Shown: positions 12,998 to 23,730 of the stretch, in pieces
Numbering within the stretch: the first letter of the stretch is position 1
How the letters are laid out: every line of letters begins with the position of its first letter
NCBI GenBank assembly: GCA_002749535.1
Contig: MZZL01000396.1
Location: 163,144-227,143, forward strand
DNA length: 64,000 nucleotides
Direction: 5' to 3'
DNA from: Apophysomyces variabilis
Lineage: Eukaryota > Mucoromycota > Mucoromycetes > Mucorales > Mucoraceae
The notes under the pieces: model-generated
Told to the model about the DNA's origin: nothing
What the model saw: the letters and a program-made list of their open reading frames with translations, nothing else
Databases searched by the model: none
Program-made: the position numbers and the translations under genes

Positions 12998-14331
12998 TCA
13001 AGCATCGTTCACTAAATGATCGTAACCATCTACAGATAAAAAAAAATTGTTAAATCAGTAACAAATCTTTGGATCCCAAAAAAAAAAAAAAAAAAAAAAA
13101 AAAAAGATAAAAAAANNNNNNNNNNNNNNNNNNNNNNNNNNNNNNNNNNNNNNNNNNNNNNNNNNNNNNNNNNNNNNNNNNNNNNNNNNNNNNNNNNNNN
13201 NNNNNNNNNNNNNNNNNNNNNNNNNNNNNNNNNNNNNNNNNNNNNNNNNNNNNNNNNNNNNNNNNNNNNNNNNNNNNNNNNNNNNNNNNNNNNNNNNNNN
13301 NNNNNNNNNNNNNNNNNNNNNNNNNNNNNNNNNNNNNNNNNNNNNNNNNNNNNNNNNNNNNNNNNNNNNNNNNNNAAAAAAAAAAAAAAAAAAAGGAAAG
13401 AAAGCTTACATGCACAAATGCCTTCCATGTAACATGCTAATACAATCCCCGCTGCTACCTGGGAGACAGGATGATCAAATCGAGTGAAGAAACAAAGCGT
13501 GTAAAAGATCTGCCAATGATGCAAATGCAAACTGAGCTTGGAGATATAGGGATTGGACGGTCCATCTTGTGAACCCGAAGCTTCAGCGGCTGGCTGATCG
13601 TTCTGCTGCTGCTGCTGCTGCTGTTCCTCCTCATTGGCTTTATCTCCGCCTTGGTGTTCCACGTCTTTGGGTTTTTTGTGGGATCGGAATCGGTAGAGTT
13701 TGGTACGGATCCAATTTTCATTGACTTCCTTGACCAAGGCGATCGCGGCAACGAACAAAGCAATCGGGATCAACAGAGCACAGACATAATAAGCGACATA
13801 ATCCGATGCCAACTGAACAGCAAGATAGATATGAAAAGCAGCAAAAGCCAAAATGACCCTAAAATGGTTGGATTCATCAGTAAGAAAAAAAAAAGGAATT
13901 TTTTTTTACTAAGAGGGCACTTACGCGAGGGCTGTGAGGAAGACGATCCACATGCCCATAGGCCAGTGTTTGATATTGGGTAACGAAGTTTTGGTAAAGG
14001 GTAATTCAGCGATCCAGCCATAACCAAAGAGGGAAGGGTAAAAGGCAATGACGGTGATCCAGCTGTAGGCTTTGGTATAATTGCCAAAGACAAAGAGAAT
14101 CGTACCATAAGTGAGACCGAGTATGATATCGCTCCAGTGACGTGCAAAGGTCTTGGGGTTTGTTTCCCAGTTCAATCGATGGGCGACATACCAATAAATA
14201 GGATAGGGCACCAGCAAGAAAGAGAGCATGAAATAAAGATACACTAAGGGATTAAATGCAAAAAGGGCGGTTTCACTATCCGTCACAGGATCAGTAAAAC
14301 CAAGGACCGTGCCAGAAGCTGTGCTATCCAT
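12998..14331 (-). CDS. Multi-spanning membrane protein, conserved unknown
   Basis: Function not recognised. Three exons (14331-13925, 13858-13410, 13029-12998) give 295 residues in frame. The last intron contains the assembly gap. Downstream of it, the acceptor at 13030-13032 restores ...GICAYGYDHLVNDA and a stop. Hydrophobic segments include LVYLYFMLSFLLVPYPIYWY, IILGLTYGTILFVFG, WITVIAFYPSLFGYGW, IVFLTALAVILAFAAF and YVCALLIPIALFVAAIAL. A cytosolic-looking linker contains about seven Gln (CTG repeat on the plus strand, 13604-13623). The segment LSLHLHHWQIFYTLCFFTRF, followed by a small hydrophobic stretch, looks conserved. The start at 14331 is chosen because upstream sequence is a CA/GT microsatellite in the leader. 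Confidence 0.75.
13116..13375. other. Assembly gap (260 N) between poly-A tracts
   Basis: A run of 260 N flanked by A homopolymers on both sides (13078-13115 and 13376-13394). It lies wholly in the last intron of the membrane-protein gene, so the coding sequence is probably not interrupted. Confidence 0.95.
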
Positions 14332-15316
14332 GGGTGTTGGAGGGAAAATCAAAGAAAAACTAGAAGCAAAGAGGTATTGAAAAAAAAAAAAAGATGTGTG
14401 GGTGTGTGTGTGCGTGTGCGTATGCGTGTGTATGATATACAGTGGGCGCACACGGGGAAAGAGGGAGGTGGACGTGTAGAAAAGAGAAAGAAAGAGAGAA
14501 AAAGAAGAAGATCACAAACAAAGCTACGGACAACATCTTACATGCAGTAATATGAACATACAAGGTCCGGGGCGGAACGGTAAAAATGTCACAAATGGAC
14601 CAAATGAGAGTCTAATGCAACGACAGAAAAACAAACACCGCTTCCAATCCCACCATTCTGAATGAGTATCCATGCCAGATCCAACAGAAGGGGGAAAACA
14701 AAGAAGTTGCAATACTTTTTCCATCAATGAATAGCCCAATAAAAAGACAAAGAAGATTGTCTTTTTATCCTTTGTCTGTAAAGCAAAATAATTCAAATCG
14801 ATCCATGAAAGCATACAGTACGCCTGATCCATGGGCGGAGTTACACGGGTAACCGGGTGCACCGCTTTTTATCAACCAGCATGGTAGAAAAAAAAAAGGG
14901 GGAGAGGGGAGGGGGAGGGAAGGAAATGCCCGTTATCTCTCCGATTGATCGACACTAAAACAAGTAAGAAAGAGATGCATACGCTCCTCTGCAGAATGAG
15001 AAAACGCCATCGCACATCAAACGAGAAATCTTACCCATAGATCAGCCTATCTCTCCTAAGATCATAGGATAGACCAACAAAGATCGATTCAGTCAACTGA
15101 AAAGTTTTCATCACTTGTTCTCAAAACCAGTAAGTTTTCTTCTTTTCTCTCAACGGTTGCTTCGTAACGCGTCACAGATGCATGCACTCAAAGTCCAAAT
15201 AGATTTTCGTTGACATAGCTACTACTTTACTTGTGGGAAAAAAAAGGCAGTAGCTTTAGATGCTTTCAAAGGTCATCTGCTCAGTTAGACCATACTTGGA
15301 TCCACATGCGCATATA

Positions 15317-15348
<32 letters not shown>

Positions 15349-15467
15349 TAGAGAAACACTTTTTTTTCCCCAGTTCTTTTACGTTTTCATGTGAATCTTT
15401 TGTTTTTTTTTTCTTATTCGCTTTATTCAAAGTTTCTTTTTTCTTTTTTTCGAACAAATACATTGGT
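14332..15467. repeat. Intergenic region with GT/AC microsatellites
   Basis: No gene seen. It contains a GT/GC dinucleotide tract at about 14396-14435 and an (AC)n(GC)n tract at about 15316-15348, plus purine-rich sequence near 14890-14920. The left end is presumably the membrane-protein promoter and the right end the PDI 3' region. Confidence 0.6.
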
Positions 15468-17122
15468 TTACAATTCTTCCTTGACAGGTGTGGCTTTCTT
15501 ATCGAAAGCAGCAAGGATATTAAGACGGATGGTGAAGTCATCCAATTTGGCAGGAGTGACTTCGTTGGATTTGGCAATCTTGGTTAAACGGGCCTTCTCT
15601 GTGTCGAGGAACTTGTCACCCAAGGTATTCACCTTCTCCATCACCTTAGCATAATATTTGGCGTAGCGGGTGTTGATTTCCTTAGCAACACCTTCGGCCT
15701 CTTGTTGGATCTTGACGCGATCCTCCTGCTTAGACGAAGTGGCAAATTGAACAGCCAATGTATCCAGTTTGCCAATACGACCAGCCTTTTTTTTTCCAGC
15801 AGTAAAAGAAATAGCAATAAGCTCATCTGATCATCACTTGTTTCTCCTTTTCTTTTATACCTCACTATCCAAGCCACCTCCTTCGACGCGATGGGTGCCG
15901 CAGTGCTTGTTCAAGAATTCAATGAAACCAGCTTCGGAACGAGCGCCTTCATAAGGAATGGGCTCTGTTTCACCAGCAGGGAAGAACTTGATCGTGGGGA
16001 AGCCAGAAATATCGTATTCCGTACCAATATCCTTGTGCACATCCGCATCAATCTTGGCCACCTCACACTAAATTCCCTCATCAATACAGCGATCCATACA
16101 ATAATCAACCCCATTGTTTCTTTTCTTTGGTTTATGTAACTTACGTTGGGTTCATTCGCGAAGGCACTTCCGACCTTTTCATAGATAGGAGCTATAGAGG
16201 CAAAATAAAAAATTACGTTTAGCTATATCCAAAACCAACAGATCAGATTCTTTTTTGTTTACCAAGGTTCTTGCAGTGGCCACACCAGGAAGCATAAAAT
16301 TCAACGAGGACACCCTTCGATTTATCCAAGGCCACTTCCTTAAAGTTCTTAGAAGTCAACACAGTGACATCTGATTTCTGAGCCTTGATACGAGGACGAA
16401 CACCTGGAGAAAAAAATGACATAGGAATGAACACACAATGCATCTCCAAGAAAAAACACGAAAGATTCATTGTTTTTACCTGACTTGTCGCGAATAAAGT
16501 TGGCAAGCGAGGTCAAGTCGCGACCGCTGCTGTAGTTCTCAATATCTTCTTGTGTCTTATAGCCCTTAGGGAACCATTTGATGGTGGGGAATCCGGTCAC
16601 ACCAAAGCGTTGGCCGAGATCACGGTGTTCATCGGCATCGACCTTGGCAACAATGACTTGATCGCGAGCATGGGCAAACGCGGCACCCAGTTCTTCATAG
16701 GTAGGAGCAAGCTTCTTGCAGTGACCACACCAGGGAGCGTAGAATTCGATAAGGGCGGGCTTGGAGCCGTCCATGACTGTGTCAAAGTTGGCTTCGGTCA
16801 GGACAAGGACGTTGCCGTCAAAGGTAGCTTCGGTTGAAGATGCTTTGCGGCTGGTCTTGTCTCTTAAGTACTGAATCACATCTTGGGGAGAGTTGAATTC
16901 CTTGAGCTGAGCAAAGGCATTGTTCACATGGGCAGCCAACTTCTCTGGGGATTTGAGTTCATTCCAAGCATTGTGAAGCTGAATCTGGACGGTCTTTGCA
17001 TCGAGGGATTGGGCGTTATGGACCAAGTTACTGGCGATATTACCACCTTGATAGTAATCATATCCTAATAAGGCGGCATTGACAGCCAGTAGGAAGAGAA
17101 AGAGGTTACGGAAAAAAGCCAT
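15468..17122 (-). CDS. Protein disulfide isomerase with ERp29-like C-terminal domain
   Basis: ER oxidoreductase forming and isomerising disulfides in secretory proteins. Five exons (17122-16480, 16403-16263, 16191-16145, 16067-15861, 15785-15468) give 451 residues. There is an N-terminal hydrophobic signal or anchor (about 5-20). Two thioredoxin domains follow, each with a WCGHC active site (CGHC at 132-135 and 255-258). An ERp29c-like helical domain makes up the last 100 residues. The order Trx-Trx-ERp29c matches Dictyostelium PDI-D and Aspergillus TigA. The protein ends KEEL, a plausible ER-retrieval variant of HDEL/KDEL. Unusual is a stretch of about 80 residues between the signal and the first thioredoxin domain. 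The last acceptor (poly-A before AG) is atypical but keeps the frame. Confidence 0.92.
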
Positions 17123-17690
17123 TGTTTCTTCTTTTCCTTAAGTGTGAAAGAAAAAAGAAGAGGAGGAATAGAGGGGCTATCTGTCGCCATCGGTTCATTT
17201 TCTCTTTTGTACTGAATTTGAAATCACCATGTGTACGCGGTTTTCCTTATTTTTCCTCTCCGCAAATCATACGTCTACACGTTCAACCAAGTGAAACGGG
17301 CAAAAATAGAGAGAAAGAGAGAAAAAAAGAACATAGGCAGACACCAGAAAGAATAAAAACAGAAGCATAACTTAGGGTATGACCATATACCCTTAAACCC
17401 TTCTTGCTTCCTTTTTCCCTTGAAGTAAAAAAGAGACAATGCTGCTCATGGACCCATTTCCCAATGACCACATCGTTCCACCTGACAGAAAAGAATAATG
17501 GAAGTGAATTGCATCCTGTACCATGTTTTGTTTCTTCTATACCATAACAAGGATTCTACATTTTGTATGGACTGGACGTGCGCTTTTCTTCGTGAGGATA
17601 CTTTTCAATTGGCTATTTCTAACTCGACACATACAGGGCTGGCAAGTGCCTGTACCAGCCCTCCTCCATCCTTATTTTACATAACAACAG
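17123..17690. other. PDI upstream region
   Basis: Likely PDI promoter and 5' UTR (GA-rich around 17290-17340). No gene signal in the remainder. Confidence 0.5.
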
Positions 17691-17691
17691 C

Positions 17692-18097
17692 GTGAACCTG
17701 GCTGATTCACCATGCTTACCATGGAAACCTTTACAACATGCTCTTCTATCAGGAAAAGTGCCGATTCTAGGAAAACAATATTGCCGCTTACAACTATTCC
17801 AGTCTATCCACACACCGGATGTCGATAACTATGATATCGTCCTAAAAGGCCAACACATACACATTGGGGAAAATGTACTGGAAAATCAATTAGCATGACT
17901 TGACGCTAATGAACTTGCTACATGCGCTAAATTTGAACTATAATGATGTTGATTTATATTGTTTTATATAACTGTCAAAGCCTACATTAGCAAGTTTAGC
18001 GGAGAAAGCACGTTTTACAAAAATAAAGCAAACAGGAGCTTACAAGGTCAAACGCCCATTGAAAAAGTGCCGCTCTTGTTATGATGTCGTGGCTTGA
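17692..18097 (+). pseudogene. Decayed coding sequence, possible transposase C-terminus
   Basis: Not recognised with certainty. One frame reads ...DIVLKGQHIHIGENVLENQLA, then a stop, then LDANELATCAKFEL. After a gap, the stretch 17978-18097 reads KPTLASLAEKARFTKIKQT followed by KVKRPLKKCRSCYDVVA and a stop. The composition is clearly protein-like. The basic tail with a CxxC pair recalls the zinc-ribbon ends of some DNA transposases. A related sequence (LTLHTLEDQLGNQLA) lies at about 23730-23780 on the same strand, so both look like copies of one repeat family. No start codon or complete ORF remains. Confidence 0.4.
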
Positions 18098-18189
18098 GCG
18101 TTTGCTGGGAGAACTTCATCGATGTCCAGGTTAGTAGTTTTTTTTGTGATATTATCTCTGTGTGAGTCAAATATGTCAGCACGAGCATT

Positions 18190-18935
18190 TTCGATCTAAG
18201 AGAAGCTGCATGAATGACCATACGATGCAGAAACTATATACACTAACCACGATACTATTGTCGTCATCGTTCTCCTCGACACGCTGCTTTTTGGATTTAT
18301 TAACATTATTAGTTTGCGGCTTGCGCTTGGAGCTACACGTCTCCGTTAATAACGGTCATCTTGGTTGTTGTATTCTTATAACCTCTCTACTGATCCGGTG
18401 CTCACTGTGCTATGGATATCAGGACCGCTGTTATTGTTGAGAATAAATTCCTTTTCAAAAAGGACCATTGAAAGTAAGGTTTACACCGGAACTTGGGTTG
18501 GCGGAGGTGCTGAGGCTAGACATATTTGTTTTGACATCGGTTGGCGACATTTTCTTTTGAACAATATGTTAGTATTGGAAGGTCTGCCTGAGATCATTGG
18601 TAGAAGCGATCTACCTGAGTTTCTAGGTTTAATTTGTCCAAAAATGCTTTGACATCGGGTGGTAGTGATTGACTACTCAGCCAGTTAAGATCCTGAATAA
18701 AGTTGGCCAGTATGATTGACGTGGCTGCTTTGGGATGGCGTTGCGCATAGTTTGATAGCGTCTATTTTTCAATGGGCTCATTGATGAAGATTTGTCTGCG
18801 GGGCATGTCAGAGACAAGCGTGTCAAAGTGTTGGCCCTTGTATTTTCGAGGATAATGGATCATTTGTAGTTTCGTGTTAAAGAGTTGTGTACATTCGTTT
18901 TTTTTCATATTGATTCATTTATATGCCCCCCCCCA
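18190..18935 (-). pseudogene. Decayed unknown coding sequence
   Basis: Frame-switching on the minus strand gives protein-like blocks. These are CTQLFNTKLQMIHYPRKYKG and SDMPRRQIFINEPIEK, then a stop, ASIILANFIQDLNWLSSQSL and PPDVKAFLDKLNLETQVDRF. Then come weaker Ser/Asn-rich sequence and NNVNKSKKQRVEENDDDNSI near 18200-18320. At least one in-frame stop and two frame changes interrupt it. I recognise no family. It could be transposon-borne given its surroundings. Confidence 0.35.
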
Positions 18936-18939
18936 AAGA

Positions 18940-20330
18940 TCGTCGGTTACGGTGTGTAGTTGATTAACTACTGTATGGTGTTTCTTTAATGTTCCATGTC
19001 CGACGGTGCCAATATCTCGCTTTTGACAGGATCTTCAACCTATTCAATTGTACAGAACAATGACCAAAGCAGATACGGGAAAGAATTGCTTGATCCGTCC
19101 TAATTTTTTTCTTCTATTCTTTCTTGCCCTTCATTGCTCTTTCCCGCCCTTTTTGCGTCATTTTGTGTACAATCTTCGTTTCATTTTGTCATTGTACCCT
19201 CCTGTTTGCTTTGAGTCTCTTTGCTGGATTTCAACCATATACAAAAGAAGAGATTCGGAATACAGCTACGAAAATACGATGTAACAGTGTAATAACTACA
19301 CCAGCTGTGGAACCGAAGCCAACGGCCGGACTAAACTCTGCACCAGCAGTTGAGTATTTATCGGCTATACCGAGAACGCATACTTCGAAAAACAAACGTG
19401 ATAACACAAAGAGATAAGAAGAATTGAGTTTGTCGTATCCGACATAGTTAGATTACTATTCAGTGATTGAAACATCAAGTTCTCATCTTTTGTTATCAGT
19501 AATTATCATGATTACCATTCTCGTCTATTTACACCAACCTCCTTATTTATCGCTAAGAAACAACAAAGTCAGGTTATTACGAGATAGTAAAACAATGTAG
19601 CATTACCTATCAAATGGATGTTTACATAAGTTACTAATAACTACACTCATATCAGTTCGTGTAATAGAGAAACAAGATATTTAAACTGGAACGAAAGGAA
19701 TAGAAAATAAAACCATGAATTGATTGAGTCTCGCTTATTTCACAGTTATTCCCTTTTTTCTATATCAGAGCGGTAGCTTAGGATAGACTATTGCGGAATG
19801 GTAAAACATTGGACTACTTGTAAGCCATAGTAACAAAAGGATAGGCTACGCCGATTTGCACTGCCGTCGACTGCTGATACCTACCTTAAGTTGAATACTT
19901 TAATATTTTAATCCTTTCAGCAGCCTCTGGCAGCAATGGAGCACCATATATCATAAGACTTCGCAAAATGCAAAAGCTAACTGATAATGGCTTTGGGTGA
20001 CCGCCCTTTGCGAAAAGCTCAATGTCATTTCATACATTGCTGAAGGCTTAAAAGAATTTTATGTGTATCAAAGTTTCTATAGACTTTCATCCATATCTTC
20101 GCGTCATCCAGACTAATCCTCCTTCCTCTATGCTTCAAATAATTTTATGACTTCTGAAGGACGTTTACAAATCCATAGCTTCCTGATGGTTCAAATGTCA
20201 TTAAACGAACCAATCTACTAATTATGAGGTTTTCAAATCAAAAAGAAATCTATAAACTTGCAGTTTCTTATGGGAAACTATCAGGAATTATATAGCACGC
20301 GTAGATAATTCTGTTTTATGTGGACTTTAT
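18940..20330. other. AT-rich region, nothing identified
   Basis: No coding block, tRNA or repeat that I can support. Short frames at 19048-19417 look compositional. Confidence 0.45.
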
Positions 20331-20334
20331 TTAA

Positions 20335-21127
20335 CGAGATCTGCAAGCAGATTCTCAATTTCTGCCTCTTCGTCCTGCTCGCTTTGGCTGTAGAGCATGC
20401 CTGTTATACCTTCTGTGATTGGGCAAGAGTTGTGGCTGAACTCTGACCCATTCTTTGGCTCTTGCTTAGCCAGCTTGGGCAGCCGGTAATGCATCTGTTG
20501 CAACGTTAAGTTATTCTTGCTAAAATCATCGAAAAGTTCAGCTTCTCATTACCGCCACTAAGCAAATGCATTTTTTAATGATGCATGAATCATTGCGTAA
20601 AGTGCGTCTTTTATTGACAATTTGACGACACTATGTTTATCAAATTATTGATATGACAAAATTTACAATTGTTTCAGACTCATCTGTCTTGCTGTTTCTT
20701 TTGATATAGTATAGCCATTGAGTTATACTCAGTGTGAAGGACTTCCTTCACAAGTTCCAGAGCTTTCTTGGCAGAATCTGCCTTTTCCACAGAGGCATTG
20801 TGCAGGTAAGTCTATCTCTGCAAGCCAAATAAAGTTCTCATACCCGGCTGTCTCCTCTGACAACATGAGTATAGATTTATCTTTTCTATACAACGTGAAG
20901 CTAAATTTCGATCATTCAATTTGTTTAATGTATAAAGCTAGCTGGCCTCGGTTGGCACTTGCTTATTGGTGCGAAGAAACACCTCACTTTCTTCTTCACT
21001 TGATACTTTTTCTTGATAAACCGCAATATAAGTGCATTAAAAGATCACAACAAACTACCAAAATACCTTCCATAGCAGGCTTTTCAGGTGCAGGGGGCTC
21101 GCGTTGCTTTCTCCACTCTTTCGCCAT
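20335..21127 (-). pseudogene. Unknown gene, probably decayed
   Basis: No known family. Strong coding blocks occur in transcript order. MAKEWRKQREPPAPEKPAME starts at 21127. A GTATTT..AAG intron then leads to EEKVSSEEESEVFLRTNKQV and PTEA. Next are YLHNASVEKADSAKKALELV and KEVLHTEYNSMAILYQKKQQ. The end is QQMHYRLPKLAKQEPKNGSE ... ITGMLYSQSEQDEEAEIENL followed by LADLVK and a stop at 20335. The joins after PTEA and after KKQQDR lack GT donors, so this is either a pseudogene or uses boundaries I cannot place. The predicted protein is charged, helical and rich in Glu/Lys. It is divergent from the spliced gene at 21808. Confidence 0.45.
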
Positions 21128-21807
21128 GAGGGGAATAAGCAACTATAAAAAGAAAAGCTTTACTGAAGAATAAGATCAAAACCATATAGTACTGTGTTTC
21201 TGAGAAACATTGGTAAATTCCTTCTTAGGTACGTATTGCTTTTTCGTAATTCTGTTCATAGCAGGAGGATAAATGTTTGTAAAGTGGTTAAAGAAGAATT
21301 TCTTAGCTGTAGCTCTATAGAATTTGTAAATATTAGGTTATCTAAGTTCGCATTGGCAAATCAATAAGCAGTAATAGAATATTAAGCTATTGCTATTATT
21401 TTCATGATTGGTACAACTGTACATGTCGATCATGGGAATACAGTGAACAGGTGTCATCCAATTGGTACTTTGAATTAACGATCGGGACAACTAAATTTGA
21501 ACTGCATTGATATACTAAGGCACGATTTCAAATGTCATTGTCTTGCCTTCATTTATCATACCAGGCAATCATTGCCCTTTCGAACGTTGTAACAACTGTA
21601 AACTTTATAGGGATGTTACCGCTTATATACGAGCCAAACGCGTGAATATGCCTTTTCTGCAGTGATATATCACAAGAAGGAGCAAGTCAACTATCCAAAC
21701 TTCGAATTCACTTCATGTAAACTTTCGTTTTTGTTTTCGATCTTTTAATGACAAAAGCTTAAAAGGAAACCTGAAATAACTAGCCATCTTTCTTTGAGGA
21801 TATCTAG

Positions 21808-22399
21808 ATGGAGGTTAGCTTTGTGCCTGATGCGGATGATGATATCAAGCCAATGCATGCACCATGCGAAGACGAGCTCAAACAAGGTATCCTAAGTTCT
21901 GCATGACGCCTAGCTTAACACATGGTTATCCAGTGCCTATTGGAGCAAAGTCGCAAGTTTATGGATACGTAAAAGAAAGCTGCTTTGGCAGTAGCCTAAC
22001 GGAGCTGGAATATGAGCTTGCTCAGTTTGCGTATGATGCAGATCTTTCGAAAATGACGTATCAACGGTAAGCCTGGATTGACGAGTAGGCAATATTTTGA
22101 TCTGATATAACGCCGTATTAGAATCGTAGCAATTGTTAATAAGGCAGCTACAACGGGGTACCATAGAGGGAAAGCAGGCCTAAGCGGTGAGGATGCTATC
22201 ACTCTGAAATCGCTTGATGCTTTGAATGCACGAGTAAGCAACGATGCTGCTCCTGGTCAAGAAATGGTAAATATGATCGTAGATAACATGCAGATAATTA
22301 ATGATACCATTTTTTTAGCCGTTTATTCATCATGTTATTGACGTAGATAAAAGAACCGCGAACTCTCCCATATCTGTGTGGCAGTTTTCAATAGCATGA
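21808..22399 (+). CDS. Unknown protein, four short exons
   Basis: No homolog recognised. Exons 21808-21886, 21934-22066, 22122-22266 and 22319-22399 have clean GT..AG introns (47, 55 and 52 bp), and all phases agree, giving 145 residues. Protein blocks are MEVSFVPDADDDIKPMHAPC, YVKESCFGSSLTELEYELAQ, MTYQRIVAIVNKAATTGYHR and PFIHHVIDVDKRTANSPISV. Downstream of the stop another frame continues plausibly as NSMKCIAVKNQYHGPRLFLS ... YEISSIKL to a stop at 22497. A 2-bp change in a GTGT run near 22378 may therefore have truncated a longer protein. An acceptor-like TCTAG precedes the ATG, so 5' exons may exist. The surroundings suggest a mobile-element gene, but this is not shown. Confidence 0.5.
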
Positions 22400-22499
22400 A
22401 GTGCATCGCAGTAAAAAATCAATACCACGGTCCGCGGTTGTTTCTAAGCGTAGATCTCACGGATAGACTTTATGAAATCTCAAGTATCAAATTGTAATG

Positions 22500-23148
22500 T
22501 ACATTGTTTGGAAAAAAAAAGTCACTTGTAACGAACATTTCATAGTCCTCCCTCATGGTTCTATAGACATCGAGAACGTGTAGGGTCTGTCATCAACTTT
22601 TTATTCTAAAAACTGTTCAAGGTTTTAGTCAAGTCAACGTTAAGACGGCAGATATAGACGCAAATGTGCTCCTCGTTTACAGTGTTGTAATGACACTTGG
22701 AAAGCTGGAAGCCCGAGACAATTTGATCGGATATGCTGTGTGGAGTACGAGGAACTCTATGGATTATTTCCTTTAGGCACCATCGTTTTTTTTTTCGCAT
22801 GTGGGGTCGTCCATTTAATGGGATAAATATACCGACTGGTGCATTGCTATCTTGCCCTTTTTATAGAAAAGGAAAAGACGAGCTTATATAATACATTCTA
22901 TAAATACATATGACTTACGTTATAGATCGTCAAACGATGCGTATTGTAAAGCAATGTGTCCATTATCCTTGTAAATAGTAGTATATCTCAATGACCCAAC
23001 CATGTAACCTATAGCATAGTATACTCCCCCACATTACTGCAATGTTTCTGCTTACACAGGGGTAGCACCCAATGCATCAACCAAACCCTTCATTAACTTA
23101 ACTGACTGACACAGAATGGATCAATAAAAGAAAGCAAGAAGGCTATTT
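22500..23148. other. Unassigned AT-rich sequence
   Basis: Weak protein-like traces on the plus strand near 22790-22860 (for example MWGRPFNGINIPTGAL), with no interpretable gene. Confidence 0.4.
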
Positions 23149-23528
23149 CAATCCGATGGACTACCCTCACAGTGCAACGGCGATATGCGCCACCACAAGG
23201 TCAAGGAGTTTGTCAAGGCAGGGATAGCGATCAAGCCCATCTGGATTGTTCGCGGCAGTGATTCTACATCCTTTCAAAGTCCCTAAGATGCACAATCACC
23301 CTGTCAACTTTTTATCGATCAAGCCGCGTCCTTCGAGTTGCATCTCACAATCCGATGGACTACCTTCACAGTGCAACGGCGACATGCGCCACCACAAGGT
23401 CAAGGAGTTTGTCAAGGCAGGGATAGCGATCAAGCCCATCTGGATTGTTCTCGGCAGTGATTCTACATCCTTTCAAAGTCCCTAAGATGCACAATCACCC
23501 TGTCAACTTTTTATCGATCAAGCCGCGT
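23149..23528 (+). repeat. Two tandem 181-bp units, 199-bp period
   Basis: Positions 23149-23329 and 23348-23528 are nearly identical (a handful of substitutions seen), separated by 18 bp. Each unit carries the plus-strand reading KVKEFVKAGIAIKPIWIV followed by GSDSTSF. This is reminiscent of the KPIWI..DGGPDE segment in some fungal DDE transposase-like proteins, though the acidic residues differ. The second unit runs on into protein-like sequence (ANLSPSIHNYYSRTTERPKI) up to about 23690. Confidence 0.7.
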
Positions 23529-23730
23529 TTGACGATGCTAATCTTTCTCCATCGATTCACAATTACTATTCACGAACAACGGAGCGTCCAAAAATTGATT
23601 TCTGTACACAGATGCTATGCAACCAAAACAAAAAAAGTAACTACTCACCGTCGTTAGAGACTTTGAAATTATCGTGCAATTGCAAGTCTCGTTAAAGTAT
23701 CTTTGGGAAGGAGCAAGGCAACTTGAACGG

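Noticed and set aside
13921..14451. Longer N-terminus for the membrane protein beginning with a His-Thr run
   Set aside because: The extension translates the GT microsatellite in the leader; the ATG at 14331 gives a sensible start.
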